9,220 nucleotides of DNA from Clostridiales bacterium (lineage in GTDB: Bacteria > Bacillota > Clostridia > UBA8921): the NCBI GenBank assembly GCA_003535395.1, contig DOHE01000247.1, positions 1 to 9,220 on the forward strand, given 5' to 3'. Both the position numbers and the translations under genes were made by a program. Under the pieces are notes generated by a model that was given only the letters and a program-made list of their open reading frames with translations, was not told the DNA's origin and searched no databases. Below, in pieces: positions 1-6,329 of this stretch (position 1 is the first letter of the stretch; each line of letters starts with the position of its first letter).

Positions 1-768
1 ACCGGCAACAAGTTTGAATTCCGCATGCTGGGTTCGGCCTTCTCTGTATCCGGGCCCAACATCATTCTGAATACCATCACCGCTCAGGCTTTGTCCGAGT
101 TTGCAGAGCAGCTGGAGGCAGCAGAGGATTTCAACGGGACCCTGAACCGGATCATCAGGGAGGCTATCAAGAAACACCGCCGGATCATATTCAACGGCAA
201 TAACTACTCGGAAGAATGGGTGAAGGAAGCCTCCAGGCGGGGATTGTCCAACCTGGCCGCTACCCCGGATTCCCTGCCCTGTTTCATTACCGAAAAAAGC
301 ATCAACCTGTTTTCCCGGCACAAGGTGTTCACCCCCGGGGAAGTCCATTCCCGGTATGAGATTCTGATGGAAGGCTATTGCAAGACGATGAACATTGAAG
401 CTTTGACGCTGCTGGATATCGCACGGCGCGATATTTTCCCTGCCTGCTGCGCATATATCAAGGATCTGACCGACCTGGCCTCAGCGAAGAAGGGACTTGG
501 CATCGGCGCCGGAGCCGCTGCCGAGGAAAAAATGATCGTACGTCTTTCCTCTCTGGTGGATGCGCTGGACGGAAAAATCCTGGCGCTGGAAGCAGCTTTG
601 GAAAAAACAAGGAAGGCAGAGGATCTGCAGTCCAAAGCCAGAACATTCCGGGAAGCCGTGCTGCCGGAAATGCAGGAAATCCGCAGGTATGCGGACGAAC
701 TGGAAAGTCTGGCAGGCGCGAAATACTGGCCGATGCCTACCTATGGCGACCTGCTGTTTCGGGTCTGA
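1..768 (+). CDS. glnN: Type III glutamine synthetase, C-terminal part (5' end outside window)
   Basis: The frame is open from base 1 and gives the last 255 residues of a protein whose family (GSIII) is usually about 700 residues. It makes glutamine from glutamate, ammonium and ATP in the cytoplasm. Recognition rests on the NKFEFRMLGS segment followed by SGPNIILNT at residues 3-24, which matches the typical GSIII 'NKFEFRM.GS....GPN' block, on the PDSLPCFITEKSINLF and GEVHSRYEI segments further on, and on the GSIII-like end YWPMPTYGDLLF. The C-terminal third is largely helical with a Lys/Glu-rich stretch, as usual for the family. It ends in TGA at 766-768, directly followed by a tandem repeat and then a terminator. 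The next genes, amt and glnK, also serve nitrogen assimilation. The active-site ATP and glutamate regions lie mostly upstream and cannot be checked. Confidence 0.93.
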   Translation, partial: TGNKFEFRMLGSAFSVSGPNIILNTITAQALSEFAEQLEAAEDFNGTLNRIIREAIKKHRRIIFNGNNYSEEWVKEASRRGLSNLAATPDSLPCFITEKSINLFSRHKVFTPGEVHSRYEILMEGYCKTMNIEALTLLDIARRDIFPACCAYIKDLTDLASAKKGLGIGAGAAAEEKMIVRLSSLVDALDGKILALEAALEKTRKAEDLQSKARTFREAVLPEMQEIRRYADELESLAGAKYWPMPTYGDLLFRV

Positions 769-820
769 GGCCATAGTACTTAGGTCATAGCACTTAGGCC
801 ATAGTACTTAGGCCATAGCA
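769..820. repeat. 14-bp tandem repeat, 3.7 copies, directly after glnN stop
   Basis: The unit is GGCCATAGTACTTA. Copies lie at 769-782, 783-796 (GGTCATAGCACTTA, two changes), 797-810 (identical to the first) and a partial copy at 811-820. The array starts at the first base after the TGA, so it lies wholly in the 3' untranslated part of the glnN transcript. It does not form a strong hairpin by eye, although each full exact unit carries the palindrome AGTACT. No function can be assigned. Confidence 0.9.
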
Positions 821-875
821 TGGAAGGATTCCAGGTGCCGGGATCCTGCAACTGAATACAAATCACAGTTTACAC

Positions 876-915
876 AAAGGCGTGTATTCCATTTACAGGG
901 GATGCACGCCTTTTT
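876..915 (+). terminator. Intrinsic terminator after glnN
   Basis: AAAGGCGTG (876-884) pairs perfectly with CACGCCTTT (905-913). The stem continues inward by six more pairs, two of them G-U, between 885-890 and 899-904, leaving an 8-nt loop (891-898). The T-run at 911-915 follows or forms the 3' arm. The distance of about 110 bp from the glnN stop fits termination of the glnN transcript. It could also act as an attenuator if some transcripts read on into amt. Confidence 0.85.
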
Positions 916-950
916 ATATTACATCAGCGCAGGACCGCCACCCTGCGATA

Positions 951-979
951 TGGATAGATGGACCCGCCCGCTTTATACA
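951..979 (+). promoter_or_regulatory. Possible sigma-70 promoter of amt-glnK
   Basis: TGGATA (951-956) and TATACA (974-979) each match four of six consensus bases and are 17 bp apart. They lie just after the glnN terminator and about 40 bp before the amt start, which is where an amt promoter is expected. The hexamers are weak alone, so an activator or another sigma factor is equally possible. Confidence 0.35.
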
Positions 980-1016
980 TCTTACTTCAAATTCAAATGG
1001 AAGAGAGGTCGATTTT

Positions 1017-2390
1017 ATGGAAACGAAAGTGATTCTCGATACCCTGTGGGTGATCATTACCGCAGCACTTGTGTTTTTTATGAACCTGGGCTTTGGCTCA
1101 GTGGAGAGCGGCTTTGCCCGGCAGAAAAACGCGGTGAACATCCTTTCAAAGAACTTTATCGTCTTTGCCGTATCTTCCCTGGGCTTCCTGCTGCTGGGAT
1201 GGGGCCTGATGTTCGGTGACGGCAACGGGTTTATCGGTTTAAAGGGCCTGTTCATGGCCGGCGGAGCAGACAATTCTCCGGCAACAGGAGAGGCATACCA
1301 GGGGGTCTATTCCGCAATATCCTGGGCAGGCGTGCCATTTTGGGCTAAGTTCTTTTTCCAGCTGGTGTTCTGCGGCACCGCAGCCACCATCGTATCCGGC
1401 GCTGTGGCGGAGCGCATCAAGTATATTTCCTTTATCGTTTTCTCATTTCTGCTGACGCTGTTCGTCTACCCCATCGTGGGCCACTGGATCTGGGGCGGGG
1501 GTTTCCTGGCCAAGTTGGGGATGCTGGATTTCGCCGGCGGTACCGTGGTCCATTCTGTCGGAGGCTGGGCGGCTCTGACCGGCGTGATGATCCTGGGTCC
1601 CCGGGTAGGAAAATATACCAAGGACGGCAAAATCCACCCGATTCCCGGGCATAACATGAGTCTTGCCACTATCGGTGCCTTCGTGCTGTGGCTGGGATGG
1701 TTCGGGTTCAATCCCGGTTCCACTATGGCCGCTGATCCCATGGCTATTTCCCATATCCTGGTCACGACCAACACGGCGGGCATCATCGCCATTCTGACGG
1801 CCACCGCTACGGCATGGCTGGTGATCGGAAAACCGGATCTGGGTATGTCCATCAACGGGCTGCTGGCCGGGCTGGTGGCCATCACCCCCTGCTGCGCCTA
1901 TGTAAGTGTTCCAAGTTCCATCATAATCGGCGCGGTATCGGGTGTGCTGGTAGTGCTGGCTGTCATGTTCTTTGACCGTGTGAAACTGGATGACCCGGTA
2001 GGTGCATTATCCGTGCATTTGGTGCATGGGGTGCTGGGTACCCTGTTCGTAGGCCTTTTCGCTCAGGACGGCATCGGGGGCATCCCCGTGGCCAACGGCT
2101 TGTTCTTCGGCGGGGGTTTCGGGCTGCTGGGCAAACAGGCGCTGGGGGTTCTGAGCGTGGGTGCTTTCGTATTTCCTTTGTCCATGCTGCTTTGGGTCGC
2201 GATCAAGAAAACCATGGGCCTTCGGGTTTCCGTAAAAGAGGAGATCGACGGTTTGGATCTCGACGAGCACGGCAACCAGGCCTACCCGGAATTTCAGACC
2301 CACAAGATGCCCTACTACCTCATCGCAGAGGATATCCATACTATTACCGGCGCGCATGCGCCCGTCAGGGCCAAAGTCGTCAAATCATAA
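1017..2390 (+). CDS. amt: Ammonium channel Amt
   Basis: This is a 457-residue polytopic membrane protein of the Amt/MEP/Rh family, which conducts ammonium across the cytoplasmic membrane as a trimer. The whole chain is hydrophobic with about 11 membrane segments and a short cytoplasmic tail. Family marks are visible: GHWIWGGGFL (155-164, gate-region Trp159), DFAGGTVVHSVGG (171-183), and DDPVGALSVHLVHG (325-338). By alignment with E. coli AmtB, the pore histidines are His179 and His334. The tail GLDLDEHGNQAYPEF (412-426) is typical. ATG 1017 is chosen because GAGAGG (1003-1008) lies 8 bp upstream and residue 1 begins the first membrane segment. A GTG start at 882 would place the coding region across the terminator hairpin. 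It is followed by glnK 18 bp downstream, so the two are very likely one operon. Confidence 0.96.
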   Translation: METKVILDTLWVIITAALVFFMNLGFGSVESGFARQKNAVNILSKNFIVFAVSSLGFLLLGWGLMFGDGNGFIGLKGLFMAGGADNSPATGEAYQGVYSAISWAGVPFWAKFFFQLVFCGTAATIVSGAVAERIKYISFIVFSFLLTLFVYPIVGHWIWGGGFLAKLGMLDFAGGTVVHSVGGWAALTGVMILGPRVGKYTKDGKIHPIPGHNMSLATIGAFVLWLGWFGFNPGSTMAADPMAISHILVTTNTAGIIAILTATATAWLVIGKPDLGMSINGLLAGLVAITPCCAYVSVPSSIIIGAVSGVLVVLAVMFFDRVKLDDPVGALSVHLVHGVLGTLFVGLFAQDGIGGIPVANGLFFGGGFGLLGKQALGVLSVGAFVFPLSMLLWVAIKKTMGLRVSVKEEIDGLDLDEHGNQAYPEFQTHKMPYYLIAEDIHTITGAHAPVRAKVVKS

Positions 2391-2408
2391 CGAAAGGGGT
2401 ATATGGCC

Positions 2409-2750
2409 ATGAAACAAATCAAAGCTGTGATCCGGCCGGAGAAACTGTCTGATGTTAGGGATGCCCTGGAAAAAGCGGGGTGCTACCGGGGTGCCATGAT
2501 CACCGAGATCATGGGCCAGGGAGCCCAGAAGGGGATCACTCAGACCTGGCGCGGGGAAAAATACCAGATGGATCTGCTGCCCAAGGTGATGATCGACCTG
2601 GTGGTAAAGGATGAAGAAGTGGACAGCATTCGGAAAGTTCTGCTCGAAAGCGCGCGTACAGGTGCGATCGGCGACGGCAAGATCTTTATTTACAATGTGG
2701 AGGAAGTGATCCGCATCCGGACCGGTGAAGAAGGCGAAACCGCTCTTTGA
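2409..2750 (+). CDS. glnK: PII nitrogen regulatory protein GlnK
   Basis: This 113-residue protein has the full PII length. PII trimers sense ATP/ADP and 2-oxoglutarate and, when next to amt, normally plug the ammonium channel. The start MKQIKAVIRPEKL matches the PII N-terminus. The T-loop region GQGAQKG...WRGEKY (36-52) keeps the tyrosine equivalent to E. coli Tyr51 (Tyr52 here), while the position of E. coli Tyr46 is Trp. The C-terminal signature GAIGDGKIFIYNVEEVIRIRTGEEG is complete. ATG 2409 is preferred to ATG 2403 because the GAAAGGGG site (2392-2399) is 9 bp from the former and only 3 bp from the latter, and because PII proteins begin MK. Whether the T-loop tyrosine is modified in this organism is unknown, since many Firmicutes PII proteins are not uridylylated. 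Confidence 0.96.
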   Translation: MKQIKAVIRPEKLSDVRDALEKAGCYRGAMITEIMGQGAQKGITQTWRGEKYQMDLLPKVMIDLVVKDEEVDSIRKVLLESARTGAIGDGKIFIYNVEEVIRIRTGEEGETAL

Positions 2751-2777
2751 TCCCGTCTGATAAACAAAGCTCCCACC

Positions 2778-2823
2778 CCCCGGTGCTTAAAGCCAGTCCT
2801 GGCTTTGACACCGGGGTTTTTTT
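2778..2823 (+). terminator. Intrinsic terminator of amt-glnK
   Basis: CCCCGGTG (2778-2785) pairs with CACCGGGG (2809-2816). A second stem lies inside it: AAAGCC (2789-2794) with GGCTTT (2801-2806) around the loop AGTCCT. Seven T follow at 2817-2823. It begins 27 bp after the glnK stop. In the other direction it lacks a T-run, so it is probably one-way and does not clearly serve the converging gene. Confidence 0.93.
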
Positions 2824-2890
2824 AAGGGAGAATAACTGTTTTGAAAAGTGCCGGCAGGCATGGCCTGATCGCTGGGCTGTCGGGCTAATC

Positions 2891-3949
2891 TTACCGTTTG
2901 CTCATTTCTTCGTAAACATCGTTATAGTAAAGCACACTGTCCACGGGGGTGTTGGAGGGAATATGATTGCCCACCGCCATGAAGAACCCGGGGCATTTCT
3001 TCCCGATATCCATGCAGCGTTTGACCTCATTGTAGATGTCCTGCTTCGTGCCTGAAAGCAGGATCCGGGTATCCGCATTGCCGACAAACGCATGGGTCTT
3101 CCCGTATTTCTCCGCGATATATGCCATGTCCGTGGTGGGTTCCATGACAAATCCGTGGATCCCGGCGGCAGCGATGTCGTCAATGAATTCGGTGTAGCAG
3201 CCGTCGGACGAAAACATGATCTTCTTCCCGCTCTCTCTCAAGGGGGCAAAATATTTATGATAATTCGGAAATACATATTTACGGTACCAGTCAGGATGGA
3301 AAATGGCACCGGAGGTCCATACGATGTCATCGTGGATCATGACCACGGGAACATCGCTGGCCGCCAGAGCATCAAAGTACTGCTGAATCCAGCTTGCATA
3401 ACGGTTGGTCATCTCCCCGAACCGCTCACTGTCCGTTCCGGCGCCTGCCAGCAGCATTTCCCAGCCGAAGATATCGATCAGGCCGGAAATGCAGGTCACG
3501 TAGATTCCGGTCATGTTGACCGCATCCGGATACGCATCCCGGTTGGCCTGATAATGCTTCTCAAAATTTTGCACCAAAGTGGCCCTGTCTCTCTTTCCAT
3601 AAGCTTCCCAGGGATCAAAATCCAACACTTGCTCCGGGTCGGTGAAAGGGCAGCTGATCACGTTATTGTAGTCCACCCCGCCCGCCGCATACACCGCATG
3701 GCCCATTCGTGTGCGAAAGTCGCCAAAGACGCCTCCGCTGATCAGGGTACTCCATTGGAAATCAAAGTTCCAGGCTTTGATGAAAGCCCTGCTTGCCCGG
3801 GTCCGAAGTTCTGCCGGGCTTTTTTCGTCCACATCGATGCCGGTGACCCGGCTTACGACTTGCCAGTGGCTGGCAACGGAATATTCTGTCCTGGGCACCC
3901 GGGACGGCATTTCCAGGTTGATGGCCGCCCATCCGTCTGCAAATGACAT
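2891..3949 (-). CDS. URO-D superfamily protein (MtaA/HemE-like fold), substrate unknown
   Basis: The 352-residue protein resembles the uroporphyrinogen decarboxylase / cobamide methyltransferase superfamily. Known members decarboxylate uroporphyrinogen or move methyl groups between corrinoids and thiols or folates. Recognisable marks are DPEQVLDFDPW (104-114), IHDDIVW (205-211), HPDWYRKYVFPNYHKYF (218-234), a SSDG motif (247-250), GNADTRILLSGT (290-301) and GNHIPSNTP (327-335). The HxC...C zinc ligands of MtaA/MtbA-type methyltransferases are not seen: SSDG and the GNHIP segment stand in their places. It is therefore probably neither HemE nor a classical MtaA. The start is supported by AGGAGGG (3957-3963) 7 bp upstream. 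It diverges from the AraC-type regulator at 4200, a likely controller. No corrinoid protein gene lies in the window. Confidence 0.8.
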   Translation of the reverse strand: MSFADGWAAINLEMPSRVPRTEYSVASHWQVVSRVTGIDVDEKSPAELRTRASRAFIKAWNFDFQWSTLISGGVFGDFRTRMGHAVYAAGGVDYNNVISCPFTDPEQVLDFDPWEAYGKRDRATLVQNFEKHYQANRDAYPDAVNMTGIYVTCISGLIDIFGWEMLLAGAGTDSERFGEMTNRYASWIQQYFDALAASDVPVVMIHDDIVWTSGAIFHPDWYRKYVFPNYHKYFAPLRESGKKIMFSSDGCYTEFIDDIAAAGIHGFVMEPTTDMAYIAEKYGKTHAFVGNADTRILLSGTKQDIYNEVKRCMDIGKKCPGFFMAVGNHIPSNTPVDSVLYYNDVYEEMSKR

Positions 3950-4018
3950 GTTATGACCCTCCTAAAGATTTATTGTCCGCCCTCCGGTCATATCACGCCG
4001 ATGCGCCGACGGGCAGGC

Positions 4019-4085
4019 GGCTTGTGCTGGCTTGTATGGCTTGTGCTGGCTTGTGCTGGCTTGTATGGCTTGTGCTGGCTTGTAC
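4019..4085. repeat. Tandem repeat array (29-bp period) between the URO-D-like gene and araC
   Basis: Seven copies of a short unit alternate between GGCTTGTGCT (10 bp) and GGCTTGTAT (9 bp; the last copy is GGCTTGTAC) in the order 10-9-10-10-9-10-9. This makes two identical 29-bp blocks (4019-4047 and 4048-4076) plus a partial third. The last copy overlaps the proposed -35 box of araC. A site of regularly spaced direct repeats is what an AraC-type dimer or oligomer would bind, but that is inference. Reading frames through it (Cys/Leu/Trp-rich) are not credible genes. Confidence 0.92.
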
Positions 4086-4108
4086 TTGTGATTTCTTTGT
4101 ATTATAAT
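4080..4108 (+). promoter_or_regulatory. Probable araC promoter
   Basis: TATAAT (4103-4108) is a perfect -10 box. TTGTAC (4080-4085) is a weak -35 (three of six) at the ideal 17-bp distance and lies in the last copy of the repeat array. The -10 region ATTATAAT is palindromic, so a minus-strand start toward the URO-D-like gene is also possible. In that case the whole array would lie in its leader. The transcript start would be near 4115, leaving a leader of about 85 nt before araC. Confidence 0.55.
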
Positions 4109-4199
4109 AGCGGTGTATGCCAAAGACCATGCAAATATGAGAAGGAAACATGCACTTTTTTGCATTTGATCCTGGAGCAGGAACGGCGCGGAGATCCCT

Positions 4200-5036
4200 A
4201 TGGAAAACAGGCACAACCCCATTTTGCCCGTCGTGATGAACGGTATCCGGTTCGATATTCTGGAGCACGGTCATCTCAAAGCGGATTCCAGTTGGCATCA
4301 CCTGAATGTGAATTCTCCTTTCAACCGGCTCTACCTGGTCACTGCCGGAGAAGGGGCGATCCGGAATGCGCATCAGTCCATCCGGCTGCTGCCCGGCCAC
4401 GCCTACCTGATCCCTACCCACACTCCATACGACTACATTTGTGAGGAATCCCTCGAAAAATACTACATTCACTTTTCCCTGGGGCTGCTGCAGCAGGATG
4501 ACTTGCTGGACGGGCTGGATTCCTGCATCACTTCGCCTGTTGACCTCGATGAAATGCGAGTTTTCCTGCGCCTTTCAGAAAGCCGGAATATCGTGGAGCT
4601 GATGCACTTTAAGTCCTATCTTTTCAGGATCGTCTGCGATCTGCTGGTCCCCGTGCTGCCGGAAATCGAAGCGGATATCGATATTTGGCTGAAATACCGA
4701 TTGTTTTACCAGATACTGGCGCACAGGTGTACAGCAGAATTAAAAATCAGCGATATTGCCGGCAGTATGGGGATCCCGGCTCCCACTCTGTCAAAAAATT
4801 TCAAGCGGGATACGGGAAAGACGTTAAAATCCGTACTTGCACAACGGCTGGCACGTCAAAGTATGGAACTGGTGCTGCTAAGTGACAGCAGCATCAAGGA
4901 GATCGCCTACCGGCTTTGTTTCAGGGATGAATTTTATTTTTCACGGTTTTTCAAAAAGCATACGGGGCTGTCCCCCCGGGAATACCGGAAACAAAATTCG
5001 ATTTTCAAATCTGGCGGACAGGGGACAGCAATTTAA
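4200..5036 (+). CDS. AraC/XylS-family transcription regulator with cupin-like sensor domain
   Basis: This 278-residue DNA-binding regulator has an N-terminal cupin-like ligand domain (about 40-95, with RLYLVTAGEGAIR, LLPGHAYLIP and KYYIHFSL) and a C-terminal double helix-turn-helix. The first helix-turn-helix is near 182-203 (KISDIAGSMGIPAPTLSKNF) and the second near 230-255. The family signature FYFSRFFKKHTGLSPREYR is at 245-263. The ligand is likely a sugar or related small molecule, as for similar cupin-AraC proteins. GGAG (4190-4193) lies 6 bp before the start. It diverges from the URO-D-like gene across a repeat array and converges on the acyltransferase gene, overlapping its 3' end by 32 bp. 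Its targets are probably the neighbouring genes and perhaps itself. Confidence 0.93.
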   Translation: MENRHNPILPVVMNGIRFDILEHGHLKADSSWHHLNVNSPFNRLYLVTAGEGAIRNAHQSIRLLPGHAYLIPTHTPYDYICEESLEKYYIHFSLGLLQQDDLLDGLDSCITSPVDLDEMRVFLRLSESRNIVELMHFKSYLFRIVCDLLVPVLPEIEADIDIWLKYRLFYQILAHRCTAELKISDIAGSMGIPAPTLSKNFKRDTGKTLKSVLAQRLARQSMELVLLSDSSIKEIAYRLCFRDEFYFSRFFKKHTGLSPREYRKQNSIFKSGGQGTAI

Positions 5037-6189
5037 GCAACATCTTCAGTTTCTCTGTCACGATCCGCACGAGAATAGCGGTTAAAAAACACGCTGCGGA
5101 GCCCAGCGCGGAGATCAGGAAAAAGTTGAGGATCTGGCTTAGCCCCAACCGGGCAAAAATATACTGGATCCCCACGATCACCGGGGTATGGATCAGGTAC
5201 ACGGTATAGCTGCTGCCGGACAGGCGCTTGGCCACATTGTTCTTCCAACCGGCCCTCTGTCTGAATATCCAGGGCAGGCTGATGCATGTGCCTACGCAAA
5301 CCAGGGTCTCCCAGCCGCTGTACACGAAGGATTGCCAGTGCAGCCCGCCGAACAGGGATACCCTGTCCCCTTCCAAAATCCCGCTGGTCAGCATGATCGC
5401 AGGCCAGACCAGTACCGCCCCCAGCGTGACCAGAGACCAGGTGATCCCGGTTTTTTTGGGGATATTCATAAACCAGTCGTTCCGGAAGGCCAAAACACCC
5501 AGGAAGAACAGGCTGATATATGAAAACATGTGGGAAAAATCCAGATACACCAGGTTGAACACAGAGAACCACTCATTGATGGGAAAAGCCCAGCGGATGA
5601 GCATGGTGGCCACGGAAAGTCCGGCGATGAACAGCAGGATGGTTTTCCCGGCCGGGAACGGGAGCTTCTTCACTTCGCGCGTTTTGCGGATCCGATCCAG
5701 TGACCCGCGGAATGCCGCATAGAATATGGAAAACACCAGCAGTACCAGGGCAAACCACAAGGGGCCCGGACCAAGCAGTTTGAATTTCAGGACCGTCTGG
5801 CTGTAGTACAGGAGAAAGGTGATATCAAGGCCGTGAAAATGCCGTTCATAGAAATAAACTACCACCGGGATCACCGCCAGCACATACACCAGATATGGAA
5901 TAGCCAGCCTAAGCAGCCTGTCTTTGATAAAACCGCCAAATCCCTTGCGGTCGTAAGCCCCTGGAGTAAAGTAACCGGAGATCATGAACAGCATGGCCAT
6001 GAAAAACGCCTGGTTGATGGAAATGCAAAAACCCAGGATCACCAGGGAAAACGCATCATCCGCCGGCTGGTGAAAATACCAGCCCTGGTCGGAGCCGTAG
6101 GACAATGCGACATGGAACACGATCACCAGTATCGTTACAAAGGTTCGCAAATTGTCAAGAAAATATAGTCTTCCTGTTTTTTCGCCCAT
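5005..6189 (-). CDS. Acyltransferase family 3 membrane protein
   Basis: The 394-residue polytopic membrane protein belongs to the acyltransferase-3 family (OafA / OpgC-like), whose members transfer acetyl, succinyl or other acyl groups to sugars or envelope glycans at the membrane. The N-terminus LDNLRTFVTILVIVFHVALSYG carries the RX10H motif (Arg15, His26) regarded as catalytic in this family. About ten hydrophobic segments follow, including 46-74, 92-114, 144-160, 182-200, 222-236, 250-270, 292-310, 327-348 and 354-376. There is no periplasmic SGNH domain. AAGGAG (6196-6201) is 7 bp upstream of the ATG. It is downstream of the dehydrogenase and TIM-barrel genes on the same strand, with a separate possible promoter. 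The acceptor is unknown; a membrane glycan modification is the default guess. Confidence 0.85.
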   Translation of the reverse strand: MGEKTGRLYFLDNLRTFVTILVIVFHVALSYGSDQGWYFHQPADDAFSLVILGFCISINQAFFMAMLFMISGYFTPGAYDRKGFGGFIKDRLLRLAIPYLVYVLAVIPVVVYFYERHFHGLDITFLLYYSQTVLKFKLLGPGPLWFALVLLVFSIFYAAFRGSLDRIRKTREVKKLPFPAGKTILLFIAGLSVATMLIRWAFPINEWFSVFNLVYLDFSHMFSYISLFFLGVLAFRNDWFMNIPKKTGITWSLVTLGAVLVWPAIMLTSGILEGDRVSLFGGLHWQSFVYSGWETLVCVGTCISLPWIFRQRAGWKNNVAKRLSGSSYTVYLIHTPVIVGIQYIFARLGLSQILNFFLISALGSAACFLTAILVRIVTEKLKMLLKLLSPVRQI

Positions 6190-6212
6190 GCAACATCTCC
6201 TTGTGCTGCATC

Positions 6213-6242
6213 AATATAAACATGGAAATGGAAAAAATTCAA
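6213..6242 (-). promoter_or_regulatory. Probable promoter of the acyltransferase gene
   Basis: On the minus strand TTGAAT (6242-6237) and TATATT (6218-6213) are 18 bp apart and match four and five of six consensus bases. The start of transcription would fall near 6206, only about 17 bp before the ATG, leaving a very short leader that still includes the ribosome binding site. This suggests the acyltransferase can be made independently of the two upstream genes. Confidence 0.5.
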
Positions 6243-6268
6243 CGGATTTTTGAAATTCGACCGGCCGG

Positions 6269-6329
6269 ATCACCGGCAGGTCGGGTCACCGGCAGACCGG
6301 GTCACCGGCAGGTCGGGTCACCGGTACGG
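6269..6329. repeat. 16-bp tandem repeat spanning the stop codon of the TIM-barrel gene
   Basis: The plus-strand unit is GTCACCGGCAGGTCGG. Copies lie at 6269-6284 (one change), 6285-6300 (two changes), 6301-6316 (exact) and 6317-6329 (partial and diverged). A further CCGGCCGG lies just beyond, at 6261-6268. Read on the minus strand, the TGA stop of the TIM-barrel gene (6318-6320) lies inside the first copy. The array contains many CCGG and GGTC/GACC palindromes and could fold in RNA, but there is no T-run, so it is not a standard terminator. Confidence 0.9.

Noticed and set aside
882..1016. N-terminal extension of the amt frame from a GTG at 882
   Set aside because: It would make the terminator hairpin coding, has no ribosome binding site, and Amt proteins begin close to the ATG at 1017, which has a good site.
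769..1016. Possible ANTAR-type paired hairpins or a riboswitch in the glnN-amt spacer
   Set aside because: Only one hairpin is convincing and its loop is 8 nt without the expected A..G pattern; no second matching stem was found upstream.
2855..2867. CAGGC...GCCTG hairpin as terminator of the URO-D-like gene
   Set aside because: The stem is only 5 bp and on the minus strand the following T-run is short and displaced, so support is too weak.
3092..3946. Long plus-strand open frame across the URO-D-like gene
   Set aside because: It is an antisense shadow: no recognisable domain, no ribosome binding site noted, and the opposite strand encodes a clear family member.
4019..4085. CRISPR-like array
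   Set aside because: Units are 9-10 bp, directly abutting and without unique spacers, and no cas genes are nearby.
4150..4165. ATGCA...TGCAT hairpin in the araC leader
   Set aside because: A 5-bp AT-rich stem with a 6-nt loop is likely by chance and has no clear role.
3953..4444. Open frames through the repeat array at 4019-4085, with Cys/Leu/Trp-rich translation
   Set aside because: The odd composition comes from the tandem repeat, and the frame overlaps the araC promoter and the start of the araC gene.
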